Shown in pieces: positions 38,050-46,830 of a stretch of DNA of 64,000 bases. The notes under the pieces are model-generated. The model was not told the DNA's origin. It did not search any database and saw only the letters and a program-made list of their open reading frames with translations. Source of the stretch: Oscillospiraceae bacterium (GTDB lineage: Bacteria > Bacillota > Clostridia > UBA1381); the NCBI GenBank assembly GCA_022509025.1, contig JAFLUB010000002.1:1-64000 (forward strand). Direction: 5' to 3'. Made by a program: the position numbers and the translations under genes. The first letter of the stretch is position 1. Every line of letters begins with the position of its first letter.

Positions 38050-38523
38050 GTGAAGAAGAAAGAATTTTTATATATTGCTGAATTATTGAATAAAAAACTT
38101 CATGTTGTACCGCTGTTGTTTGGCTCACTGGGATTAGAAGAGAGACTTCATATAGATCTGAACGCAGATGACATTGATGTATTAATCCCTGAAATTTTTC
38201 TGAGTGAGAAATGGGACAGTGTCGTTGCCATTATGAATGATAATGGATATGTTCTTTATGATTTGCATGAGCACGCATTTGAAAAATCAGGACTAAGCTT
38301 CGCTTTTGCTTCAATAGAAAGCTTAACGCCTTTTGCGGGGATTGATCTGGCGAAAATTCCTGTTGTTGAAGAAACCGGTGTTTGCTATTATTTACTGGAA
38401 TTACAAGACTATTTGAAAGTATATAAGGCATCTTCAAATGATGGATACAGAAAGAGAGTAAAGAACAAAAAAGACGAACAAAAAATTGAATTGATAAACA
38501 AGGCGCTTGGCAGAAAAGAATAG
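38050..38523 (+). CDS. Conserved hypothetical, possibly nucleotidyltransferase-like
   Basis: Uninterrupted ORF with upstream AG-rich RBS; 'VPLLFGSLGLEERL...NADDIDVLIPE'. Confidence 0.55.
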   Translation: MKKKEFLYIAELLNKKLHVVPLLFGSLGLEERLHIDLNADDIDVLIPEIFLSEKWDSVVAIMNDNGYVLYDLHEHAFEKSGLSFAFASIESLTPFAGIDLAKIPVVEETGVCYYLLELQDYLKVYKASSNDGYRKRVKNKKDEQKIELINKALGRKE

Positions 38524-38592
38524 CTATGATGATTTTGCCGAATTCATGTTTATCGGCAATCATAAATTTCTGTTTGTCGGAGTACAAATATA

Positions 38593-38633
38593 AGAAGCGT
38601 TATTCCTTCTGATTTGGAATAACGCCTTATTTT
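38593..38633. terminator. Bidirectional terminator between convergent genes
   Basis: GAAGCGTTATTCC/GGAATAACGCCTT. Confidence 0.75.
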
Positions 38634-38637
38634 TGAC

Positions 38638-39126
38638 TTAACGTTTTTTAACCAGTTCGATTGCCTCTTTTCCGGTCATGTGTTCAATATCAATTTCAAC
38701 CATGCAAAGTGCCGCATGCTCTTTTTCAATCATTTCATTGCGATGCTCCTCATTGTCCTCCGGGTAATATTTTTCTGCCAGTAATTTTATTGCCGCGCGT
38801 ATTTCGTCGTCATTATCCATAATACGCGCCTGCCCGAATACGATTACGCTCCTGAAATATGTAGTATATTCCTCAGGAACAATTTTATCCTGAGCTATAA
38901 CGCAGAACGATACTTTAGAATTACTTTTTATCGCGTCAAGCTTATGACCTGTTTTTGCGCAATGGAAAAATATCTTCCCGTCATGGTAAACGTAGCTTAA
39001 TGGGACGGCATAGGGATAGCCGTCATCGCCCGATACGGCAAGCGTTCCCGATGTGGAACTGTTTAGTATTTCTATGCTTTCTTTTTCTGAAAGTAGCTGA
39101 CGGTTTCTTCTCATTTTTCTGAACAT
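38638..39126 (-). CDS. Pyridoxamine 5'-phosphate oxidase family flavoprotein (NimA-like)
   Basis: 'LAVSGDDGYPYAVPLSYVYHDGKIFFHCAKTGHKLDAIKSNSKVSFCVI'. Confidence 0.93.
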   Translation of the reverse strand: MFRKMRRNRQLLSEKESIEILNSSTSGTLAVSGDDGYPYAVPLSYVYHDGKIFFHCAKTGHKLDAIKSNSKVSFCVIAQDKIVPEEYTTYFRSVIVFGQARIMDNDDEIRAAIKLLAEKYYPEDNEEHRNEMIEKEHAALCMVEIDIEHMTGKEAIELVKKR

Positions 39127-39262
39127 AAATCATACTTCCTTTAACTTAGTTGATATGGTAATCATAGCATATTTTCCAAATATTTTCAATAACATATTGT
39201 AATTTGATTGCAAATCTGCTAAAATGTTAGACGGATAACATAAAAAGAATGGAGAGATAACT

Positions 39263-40246
39263 ATGATAAAAATAGGAATTTTAGGTTATGGAAATTTGGG
39301 ACGAGGCATAGAATGTGCTATCAGGCAAAATGACGATGTAGAGCTTGCGGCTGTATTCACGCGCCGTGATCCGTCAAGTGTAAAGATTTTAACAGAGGGT
39401 GTAAATGTCTACTCGGTTGATGATGTTGAAAATCACAAGGACGATATAGATGTTATGATACTCTGCGGCGGAAGCGCGACTGATTTGCCGAAGCAGACAC
39501 CGGAATATGCTAAGTACTTTAATGTAGTGGACAGCTTTGACACCCACGCGAAAATACCTGAGCATTTTGAAGCTGTTGACGCGGCGGCAAAGGCAAGCGG
39601 TCATGTGGGCATTATTTCAGTCGGCTGGGACCCGGGAATGTTCTCGCTTAACAGACTTTATGCAAATGCAATATTGCCGGACGGTAAGGACTATACCTTC
39701 TGGGGCAAGGGCGTGAGTCAGGGACACAGTGACGCTATAAGAAGAATTGACGGCGTAAAGGACGCAAGACAGTATACAGTGCCTGTTCCTGAAGCTCTTG
39801 ACGCAGTGAGAAGCGGTAAAAATCCTGAACTCACAACGCGTGAAAAGCATACCCGTGAATGTTACGTAGTTGCAGAGGATGGCGCAGATAAGGCGCGTAT
39901 TGAGAATGAAATCAAGACAATGCCTAATTATTTTGCAGATTATGACACTACTGTTCACTTTATCAGTGAAGAAGAGCTTGAAGCTAATCACAGCGGTATT
40001 CCTCACGGCGGATTTGTGATAAGATGCGGCAGCACAGGCTGGGAGAATGAAAACAATCATATTATCGAATACAGCCTGAAGCTTGATTCTAATCCTGAAT
40101 TCACATCATCTGTACTTATCGCATATGCCAGAGCGGCATACAGAATGAATAAAGAGGGTCAGAATGGCGCCAAGACCGTGTTTGACGTTGCGCCTGCATA
40201 TTTATGCGCGCAGGATGGAGCGGAACTCAGAAAACATTTGCTGTAA
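39263..40246 (+). CDS. ddh: meso-Diaminopimelate dehydrogenase
   Basis: 'IGILGYGNLGRGIECAI', 'VGWDPGMFSLNRLYANAILP', 'FWGKGVSQGHSDAIRRIDGV'. Confidence 0.93.
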   Translation: MIKIGILGYGNLGRGIECAIRQNDDVELAAVFTRRDPSSVKILTEGVNVYSVDDVENHKDDIDVMILCGGSATDLPKQTPEYAKYFNVVDSFDTHAKIPEHFEAVDAAAKASGHVGIISVGWDPGMFSLNRLYANAILPDGKDYTFWGKGVSQGHSDAIRRIDGVKDARQYTVPVPEALDAVRSGKNPELTTREKHTRECYVVAEDGADKARIENEIKTMPNYFADYDTTVHFISEEELEANHSGIPHGGFVIRCGSTGWENENNHIIEYSLKLDSNPEFTSSVLIAYARAAYRMNKEGQNGAKTVFDVAPAYLCAQDGAELRKHLL

Positions 40247-40399
40247 ACGACTTTTTACTGCCGTTTGGCCTCTTCTTCGTACATTCACCGGTGAATAAAT
40301 ATGTAAAACATGCATGCAATTTTGCCTTGACATTTAACATAAAAGCGTGTATAATGGGTAGCTGAAAAATTAATATTTTTTATGAGAGGGATGACTTAG

Positions 40400-40873
40400 A
40401 TGGCTGAAACAAAGGAATATGTTTTAACAAGAGAGGGTAAAGCAGAGCTTGAAGCGGAGCTGGATACACTAAAGAACGTAACACGAAGAGAAGTTTCGCA
40501 GAAAATCAAGGAGGCGCGTTCGTTTGGTGACCTTTCGGAAAATGCCGAGTATGACGAGGCAAAGAATGAACAGGCCGAAGTTGAAGCAAGAATCAATGAA
40601 ATTGAGCATATGCTTAAATATGCAAGGGTTCTGGACGAGGAGGAAATAAAGTCGGATATCGTAACGCCGGGTTCAAAGGTAGTACTTGAAATATTCGGCG
40701 CTGAAAAACAGTATACAATTGTAGGCTCTACCGAGGCTGACCCTTATAAGAATAAGCTTTCATATGAATCGCCGATAGGCGCCGCGTGTCTTAACAGAAG
40801 CGCTGGTGAAACAGTAAAGGCAAGTACACCCGGCGGTGAAATAGAATTTAAAATTTTGTCAATAACAAGATAA
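40400..40873 (+). CDS. greA: Transcription elongation factor GreA
   Basis: 'LTREGKAELEAELDTLKNVTRREVSQKIKEARSFGDLSENAEYDEAKNEQA'. Confidence 0.97.
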   Translation: MAETKEYVLTREGKAELEAELDTLKNVTRREVSQKIKEARSFGDLSENAEYDEAKNEQAEVEARINEIEHMLKYARVLDEEEIKSDIVTPGSKVVLEIFGAEKQYTIVGSTEADPYKNKLSYESPIGAACLNRSAGETVKASTPGGEIEFKILSITR

Positions 40874-40882
40874 TTTAACAAT

Positions 40883-40918
40883 GATGCGGTATTAAAAAGA
40901 ATACCGCATCTTTTTTTT
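40883..40918 (+). terminator. Intrinsic terminator after greA
   Basis: GATGCGGTATT/AATACCGCATC then T-tract. Confidence 0.85.
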
Positions 40919-40947
40919 GCATAGGCTTGTTTTAGAGGTGAAGCTGT

Positions 40948-42024
40948 ATGCTTAGAAATATATCGGATATTTTAGCGGTCTCCTGCGGATATGCGGCTGC
41001 CATAATAGGAGCAGGTTTTGCTTCGGGACAGGAAATTGTAAGTTTTTTTGTAAAATACGGAAGATATAGTATAATCGGAATATTAATTGCCTGTGTGATG
41101 TTTTTCTTGTTCTCTTGCGCGGTGTTATGTATTTGCGCTGAAAATCGCATATATAATTATTCGGATTTTCTTCACCATGTTTTTAGAAATAAACGCGTAT
41201 GTAAAGTGATAGAGTTCATGACGCTTGCTTTTGCAGTGGTTAGCATATGCGTCATGACTGCCTGTGCCGCGCGTATGGGAAGCATTATCGTGGGAGTTTC
41301 GCCTGTTTTTGGCTCAGCCGTATTTACAGTTATATGCGGAATTATACTTTTTTTAGGAAACAAAAAAATAATGAAAATAAATTCCGGTATGGGTGCGGTA
41401 ATAATCTTCGGAATAATATTTTCTTGTCTGTACATACTACGATTCAGGGAGCATCAGAGCGCCGCAGTAGAAACGTCAATGGTAGTGTCCGGGATTGTGT
41501 ATGCAGGATATAATTTACTCACTGCGGGAACCGTTCTTGCAGGAATGAGCAGGAATATAAAGGATAGCGGGGAAGCGGTGCTGTCATCGGCTGTTTCAGG
41601 ATTGCTTCTGTTCGTGATGATGACACTTGTATGGGGGGTTCTCAGTATATACTACAATAAAATAAATCTTGGAGAAATACCCATGCTCACAATGACTTTG
41701 CGCCAGAATAATGCGCTCGGTATGTTTTACAGTGCTATGTTGTTTTTTGCGGTGTTCAGTACAGGAGTTTCAAATGGATTTGGCGTTATAGACATCATGC
41801 ATGGGAAAGCAGGACGAAGATTTACAACATTTATTCTGCTTCTATTATCATTTTGTATGAGCGGAGCTGGTTTTTCCAATCTTATAAATGTCGCATACAG
41901 GATTTGCGGATATATCGGAATGATAATTGTGTTTGGGATATTATTTAATTATTTTATGATGATAAAAAAGAGTAAAATCAAGAAAAATAAAGAAAACATA
42001 AGTATTAAAGAGAAAAATATATAA
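40948..42024 (+). CDS. YkvI-like polytopic membrane protein
   Basis: 'YAAAIIGAGFASGQEIVSFFVKYG' and about 10 TM segments. Confidence 0.75.
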   Translation: MLRNISDILAVSCGYAAAIIGAGFASGQEIVSFFVKYGRYSIIGILIACVMFFLFSCAVLCICAENRIYNYSDFLHHVFRNKRVCKVIEFMTLAFAVVSICVMTACAARMGSIIVGVSPVFGSAVFTVICGIILFLGNKKIMKINSGMGAVIIFGIIFSCLYILRFREHQSAAVETSMVVSGIVYAGYNLLTAGTVLAGMSRNIKDSGEAVLSSAVSGLLLFVMMTLVWGVLSIYYNKINLGEIPMLTMTLRQNNALGMFYSAMLFFAVFSTGVSNGFGVIDIMHGKAGRRFTTFILLLLSFCMSGAGFSNLINVAYRICGYIGMIIVFGILFNYFMMIKKSKIKKNKENISIKEKNI

Positions 42025-42110
42025 AAAATACGTATAAACGGTAATAATCGGGGTTTACAAAGGAAAGAATGTTTGGTATTATATACAAGTCGTCTGACGG
42101 AGGAGAACAA

Positions 42111-42187
42111 CGGGATGTAGCGCAGTTTGGTAGCGCATCTGGTTTGGGACCAGAGGGCCGCAGGTTCAAATCCTGTCATCCCGACCA
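42111..42187 (+). tRNA. tRNA-Pro(TGG)
   Basis: Cloverleaf with CCA, anticodon loop TTTGGGA. Confidence 0.95.
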
Positions 42188-42194
42188 ATGGTAT

Positions 42195-42270
42195 GGGAGT
42201 TTAGCTCAGCTGGGAGAGCGTCTGCCTTACAAGCAGGATGTCACAGGTTCGAGCCCTGTAACTCCCACCA
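42195..42270 (+). tRNA. tRNA-Val(TAC)
   Basis: Acceptor GGGAGTT/AACTCCC-ACCA, anticodon loop CTTACAA. Confidence 0.95.
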
Positions 42271-42334
42271 ATTTTTCCGGTTCTCAGTGAACGGAAGAAT
42301 TTTATATATATTGTTCCGAAAGGAACAACCAAAT

Positions 42335-42410
42335 GCTGGTGTAGCTCAATTGGTAGAGCAGCTGATTTGTAATCAGCAGGTCGCGGGTTCGAGTCCCATC
42401 ACCAGCTCCA
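42335..42410 (+). tRNA. tRNA-Thr(TGT)
   Basis: Acceptor GCTGGTG/CACCAGC-TCCA, anticodon loop TTTGTAA. Confidence 0.95.
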
Positions 42411-42446
42411 AAAACAGGGATAAGCAATAGCTTGTCCCTTATATAT

Positions 42447-42531
42447 GGGAGAGTTCCCGAGTGGCCAAAGGGGGCAGACTGTAAATCTGTTGTCTTCGAC
42501 TTCAATGGTTCGAATCCATTCTCTCCCACCA
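42447..42531 (+). tRNA. tRNA-Tyr(GTA)
   Basis: Acceptor GGGAGAG/CTCTCCC-ACCA, long variable arm, anticodon GTA. Confidence 0.95.
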
Positions 42532-42536
42532 AATAC

Positions 42537-42569
42537 GAAAAGAACCGCATAGATATACGGTTCTTTTTT
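42537..42569. terminator. Terminator between tRNA-Tyr and integrase
   Basis: AAAGAACCG/CGGTTCTTTTTT. Confidence 0.75.
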
Positions 42570-42593
42570 GCTCTTACACGTTTTTTACACGAA

Positions 42594-43784
42594 TTATTTA
42601 TTATTTCCTATTTCATTTAACGCCATAACAGCCCTGTCAGCTTCTTTCGGATAGAGGTGTGAATAGGTATTCCATGTTATTTCTACTTTTGCGTGTCCAA
42701 GTCTCCGGGCAATTTCTTGTATATTGATACCGTAATTCGCTAAATACGAAGCATGGGAATGTCTAAAGTCGTGAATGCGTATTTTCGTAAGCCCTGCTTT
42801 TTCGGCATATTGCTTATTGCGGTTCTCAACGCTTGTATCACGTATACATTTCTGCCCTCCGCATATCCTCCAGTCGGTCGTAAAACCAGATATACTCTCT
42901 GAACGGTTTAAATGCTCTTTAAGGGCGTTTTGTAGTTGGTAAGGTAATTTAACATCTCGCACGGAACTTTTGTTTTTTGGGGGCGTTTCTCTATCCTCAC
43001 CGCGTAATTTCTGTGTGACACTCTTTGTAATATGGATAATGTCATTTTCGACATCCGTCCAACGCAGGGCGTAGATTTCTCCTTTGCGCATGCCTGTATA
43101 AAAAGCAATCATGAAGAATATATAAAAATTCCATTCGTATATGCTACTTGTTTTTTCTTCAGCTTTTTCCGCTTCTTCTTTGGCTATGGCTGAAAATTCA
43201 AGAAATTCATCGGATGTATAAAAATCGAATTTTTTTGCTGAATCATACGCATCTTTGAAGTTTCCGACTGCAAACAGTGGATTCCTCGGCAAATATTCCA
43301 TTTTTACAGCATAATTCAGAACCGAACGTAACTCGCAGTAAGCGCTTTGTTTAGTTCTTAACGATAATGGGGAATCCTTTTTCGTTTTTATTTCTTCAAT
43401 CGATGTTTTCCATCTCTGAAGAATAGGAGTGTTGAGCTTATCAATTTTGTAGTTACCAAGAGTAGGGAGAACGTAATAATCAAGTCTGCGTTTCATTTTG
43501 TCTATTGTGCTTTCGCGTACTTCGTATTTCTTTACAGATAAAAATTCTGTCGCAAGATCTTTCAGCGTGATTTTCTTTGCAGTTTCCTCATTAAGACTTT
43601 GATGAAGCTGACGTTCAAGTTCTCTTGCAGCTTCTTTTCCATAGGCAACACGGTCAAGCTGTCGGTTCTTGCCCTCGCGGTCAGTATAATTCACTCGGAC
43701 GCGGTATTTTTGCAGACCGTCTTTTTTACCGTCCATTTTATAAATTGGCATAAAAATAACACTTCCTTTCAGTTTTTCTTGCAT
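42594..43784 (-). CDS. Site-specific tyrosine recombinase/integrase
   Basis: 'YTGMRKGEIYALRWTDVE', 'RIHDFRHSHASYLANYGINIQEIARRLGHAKVEITWNTYSHLYP'. Confidence 0.96.
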   Translation of the reverse strand: MQEKLKGSVIFMPIYKMDGKKDGLQKYRVRVNYTDREGKNRQLDRVAYGKEAARELERQLHQSLNEETAKKITLKDLATEFLSVKKYEVRESTIDKMKRRLDYYVLPTLGNYKIDKLNTPILQRWKTSIEEIKTKKDSPLSLRTKQSAYCELRSVLNYAVKMEYLPRNPLFAVGNFKDAYDSAKKFDFYTSDEFLEFSAIAKEEAEKAEEKTSSIYEWNFYIFFMIAFYTGMRKGEIYALRWTDVENDIIHITKSVTQKLRGEDRETPPKNKSSVRDVKLPYQLQNALKEHLNRSESISGFTTDWRICGGQKCIRDTSVENRNKQYAEKAGLTKIRIHDFRHSHASYLANYGINIQEIARRLGHAKVEITWNTYSHLYPKEADRAVMALNEIGNNK

Positions 43785-43881
43785 TTTAAGAAGTGCTATG
43801 ATATAATACCTATTGCTATGGGGTATGCTATCATAGCATATTCTCTTTCCTCCGGCTGTTCCAGCAGTCGGGGGATTTTTA

Positions 43882-44115
43882 TTACAAACCGAGTTCTTTC
43901 ATTGCCTCATCGTTTGAAACAAACGATTTGCAGTCAGGATGCGTTTCAATTTCCTGCAGCATGGCAACGTCTAAAGCATCAGGCTCAATTTCTTCAATAT
44001 CTTCCCATGATGAAAAATTATCAATTATGATTTTCCATAGAGTATCAGCGTCTTTTTCGCTCATTACGGTTACAGCGCCTAAAATACGTTCTTTTACATT
44101 AGACATAATAATCAC
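43882..44115 (-). CDS. Putative antitoxin-like small protein paired with RelE
   Basis: Small ORF immediately upstream-linked to RelE-like ORF in TA arrangement. Confidence 0.55.
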   Translation of the reverse strand: MIIMSNVKERILGAVTVMSEKDADTLWKIIIDNFSSWEDIEEIEPDALDVAMLQEIETHPDCKSFVSNDEAMKELGL

Positions 44116-44118
44116 TCC

Positions 44119-44352
44119 TTATTTATAGACATCGCCGCGCGAGCCTATTTTTTCGATATATAATATATTATCCTGTTTGTCAAATATAACTCTGAAATCA
44201 CCTACGCGTAAGCGGTATCTGGAATTAGTTCCTTGATATTTTTTTACATCTCCTGCCGGTAATTTGTTTATGGCGTCAACTATCCGTTCTTTTGTCGGTC
44301 GGTCTTGGCGACTTAAGAATTTTATGGCTTGTTTTGAATAATTAATTACCAA
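44119..44352 (-). CDS. RelE-family toxin
   Basis: 'INYSKQAIKFLSRQDRPTKERIVDAINKLPAGDVKKYQGTNSRYRLRVGDFRVIFDKQDNILYIEKIGSRGDVY'. Confidence 0.88.
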   Translation of the reverse strand: MVINYSKQAIKFLSRQDRPTKERIVDAINKLPAGDVKKYQGTNSRYRLRVGDFRVIFDKQDNILYIEKIGSRGDVYK

Positions 44353-44386
44353 TTTGTACTGTTCCTTTCTCGTGTATATAAATTAT

Positions 44387-45049
44387 TTATATCACATCGC
44401 TTTGAAAAGCGATTGCTTTTCCAAGTATTCTAATAGCATTTAATTCTTCACCGACATATACAAACGGTGAATATTTAGGATTTTCAGGGCTGAGTACCAG
44501 TTTGTTATCATTTCTATCATAATAAACCCGTTTCAAAGTAGCCTCATCGTCAATAATCACAGCTGCAATTTCGCCATTTTCAACCATAGGTTGTTCTCTA
44601 ATAAAAACAACATCACCGTCCATGATCCGAGCGTTTATCATGCTATCTCCCTTTGCTTTTAGACAGAAATCCGCACGTATCTCAGTTCCTACTTCAACAT
44701 AGCTCTCCTTATCTTCACTTGCAAAGATAGGCTCACCGCAGGCTATTTCACCCAATAGTGGAATTTTATGTGTTTTGATAGGGAAGATGTTATCGTACTG
44801 AGGAGATATATTTTGTTCACCAGTAATCAGTGTAACAGGATTTATCTGAAGGACTGTTGCCAATCCTGCAATTTTATCCCTTCCCATATTAGAAATAAAA
44901 CCATTTTCCCATTTTTGTACAGTACTTTTACCTACGCCAACGGCTTTTCCAACTTCTTCAAGCGTTAAGTCGAGTTCTAAACGCCTGTTTTTTATTATTG
45001 TACCAATGTTCAATGTTGTCACCTCGCTTTTATAATGATATATTAGCAC
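44387..45049 (-). CDS. XRE-family repressor with S24 (LexA/CI-like) peptidase domain
   Basis: HTH 'LTLEEVGKAVGVGKSTVQKWENG', S24 'LKAKGDSMINARIMDGDVVFIREQP'. Confidence 0.93.
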   Translation of the reverse strand: MLIYHYKSEVTTLNIGTIIKNRRLELDLTLEEVGKAVGVGKSTVQKWENGFISNMGRDKIAGLATVLQINPVTLITGEQNISPQYDNIFPIKTHKIPLLGEIACGEPIFASEDKESYVEVGTEIRADFCLKAKGDSMINARIMDGDVVFIREQPMVENGEIAAVIIDDEATLKRVYYDRNDNKLVLSPENPKYSPFVYVGEELNAIRILGKAIAFQSDVI

Positions 45050-45108
45050 ATTGGTTTCAAAAAAGCAACTATTTTTTCAAAAAAGATTAAAAAAGTTTCC
45101 TAAAGGGG

Positions 45109-45157
45109 TTGACAACTACAAAAAACAATGTTAACATAAAAGTATCTTAAAGGAAAC
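45109..45157 (+). promoter_or_regulatory. Cro-like gene promoter with overlapping operator
   Basis: TTGACA-N17-TAACAT, then AGTATCTTAAAGGAAAC repeat at 45141-45157. Confidence 0.7.
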
Positions 45158-45174
45158 TGAAAGGAGGGTTAGTA

Positions 45175-45387
45175 ATGAATATTGATGATTTGAATGCAGA
45201 AATAGCAAGGCAAGGGTTAACAAAACCGCAGCTTGCAAAACAAATGGGGATATCTAAAAAGCGCCTATACAGCAGGCTAAAAGGAGAAACAACTTTTAAG
45301 CAAGAAGAAATACAAAAGATTGCTTCAATTCTCCATTTGGATAATAACAAAATTATGAATATATTTTTTGCAGAATTAGTATCTTAA
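45175..45387 (+). CDS. XRE/Cro-like DNA-binding protein
   Basis: 'LTKPQLAKQMGISKKRLYSRLKGETTFKQEEIQKIASIL', divergent from S24 repressor. Confidence 0.85.
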   Translation: MNIDDLNAEIARQGLTKPQLAKQMGISKKRLYSRLKGETTFKQEEIQKIASILHLDNNKIMNIFFAELVS

Positions 45388-45429
45388 AGGAAACAAACGG
45401 TGGCGGGAGGCGGAAAGGAGGGAAACGAA

Positions 45430-45720
45430 GTGAACAGTATAAAGGTTAAGACATTTGTAAGTATTAATGAGGCAATTCGCATTTACTATACATATCCAGA
45501 ACTCGGAAACAAAGAAATCAGAGAACTTTTTGGAAATCTTGCGAACTCCACAATTTCAAATTATAAAAAAGCAGTTCGCGAAGTACAGACCGAACGCAAT
45601 ATAAAAACATCTCAGAAAAATGCTGTTAATACTGAGGTTGCTTATGAGGTATGGGGAATTGACGTTGAAAATCTTGAACAACGGCGTAAGAAACTTAAAG
45701 CTCTGGGAATGTCGGCGTAG
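45430..45720 (+). CDS. Small putative DNA-binding protein
   Basis: HTH-like 'LGNKEIRELFGNLANSTISNYKKAVREVQ'; AGGAGGG RBS before GTG 45430. Confidence 0.55.
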   Translation: MNSIKVKTFVSINEAIRIYYTYPELGNKEIRELFGNLANSTISNYKKAVREVQTERNIKTSQKNAVNTEVAYEVWGIDVENLEQRRKKLKALGMSA

Positions 45721-45779
45721 ATGTAGAAAATAATATGGACGAGAATGTAATTGGTGTTAGTGATGAGATGTGAGGGTGT

Positions 45780-45920
45780 ATGAGCAAGATACAATTATTA
45801 ATAATATCAATATTTATAGTATTATCTAGTATTTTTGTGGGACATTTATACGGTTTAGAGTATGGTATCCTTGAGTACATGTGCCTACTTCTTATTGTTA
45901 TTCACTTGCTAAGAGCGTAA
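45780..45920 (+). CDS. 46-aa putative membrane protein
   Basis: MSKIQLLIISIFIVLSSIFVGHLYGLEYGILEYMCLLLIVIHLLRA, two hydrophobic segments. Confidence 0.45.
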   Translation: MSKIQLLIISIFIVLSSIFVGHLYGLEYGILEYMCLLLIVIHLLRA

Positions 45921-45954
45921 GTTCCGCTGTATAGGACAATCTCAGCAATGAATA

Positions 45955-45981
45955 AACTTTGTACCACCATGTTACAAAGTT
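45955..45981. promoter_or_regulatory. ICE palindrome site A
   Basis: AACTTTGTACCACCATGTTACAAAGTT, upstream of parA. Confidence 0.85.
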
Positions 45982-46039
45982 AACCGTATGAAAAATATTA
46001 GCGCAACCGTGCGTTTATACAAAAGGAGATGTTTATACA

Positions 46040-46828
46040 ATGTGTAAAATTATTGCAATAGCAAACCAGAAGGGTGGAGTTGGCAAGACAACGACCTCAG
46101 TCAATCTTGCGGCTTCTTTTACAGATTTAAATAAAAAGGTACTTTTGGTGGACTTTGACCCGCAGAGCAATACAACTGCTGCAGTGGGATTAACACCATC
46201 TGAATTACAGCATACTATATGCGATTTGGTACTGGATATTATAAAGCGTCAGCAAACTACAACGGTGCAACAGTGTATATATAAGGCTAAAGGATTTGAT
46301 GTTCTGCCATGCGACATATCACTCGCACAGCTTGAAATGTATCTTGAAAGTCTCATGTCACGGGAAACTGTGTTACGACGTATTTTGTCTACAGTTAAGC
46401 GGGATTACGATATTATAATCATAGACGCACTCCCATCACTATCAATGCTTGCGATAAATATTTTCGCCGCGGCTGATTATCTGATTATTCCAATGAAGGC
46501 AAACGATACATATAGTTTATCGGCGTTCTCCGCAATTTTGGAATCGCTTGAAGAAATCAACGCTGAGATAAATCCAAACTTAAAAAAATTAGGCGAAATT
46601 ATTACAATGTTCGATAGGCGCAACAAGAACGACAAAGAGATTTACAACACCATTGTAAACGATACTAGAACAAATCCGTTTCCAACTGCTATTCCTATTT
46701 CTACCAACGTTGCGGAAGCCAACAGAAATAGCAAAACAATTTTTGAGCAATCACCGCGTTCCAACGCGGCAGTCGCATATCTTCATTCTGCCCTGGAGAT
46801 TTTGGAGCGTATCGAGGGAGGCGTATAA
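46040..46828 (+). CDS. ParA/Soj-like ATPase
   Basis: 'IIAIANQKGGVGKTTTSVNLAASF', 'LLVDFDPQSNTT'. Confidence 0.95.
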   Translation: MCKIIAIANQKGGVGKTTTSVNLAASFTDLNKKVLLVDFDPQSNTTAAVGLTPSELQHTICDLVLDIIKRQQTTTVQQCIYKAKGFDVLPCDISLAQLEMYLESLMSRETVLRRILSTVKRDYDIIIIDALPSLSMLAINIFAAADYLIIPMKANDTYSLSAFSAILESLEEINAEINPNLKKLGEIITMFDRRNKNDKEIYNTIVNDTRTNPFPTAIPISTNVAEANRNSKTIFEQSPRSNAAVAYLHSALEILERIEGGV

Positions 46829-46830
46829 TC

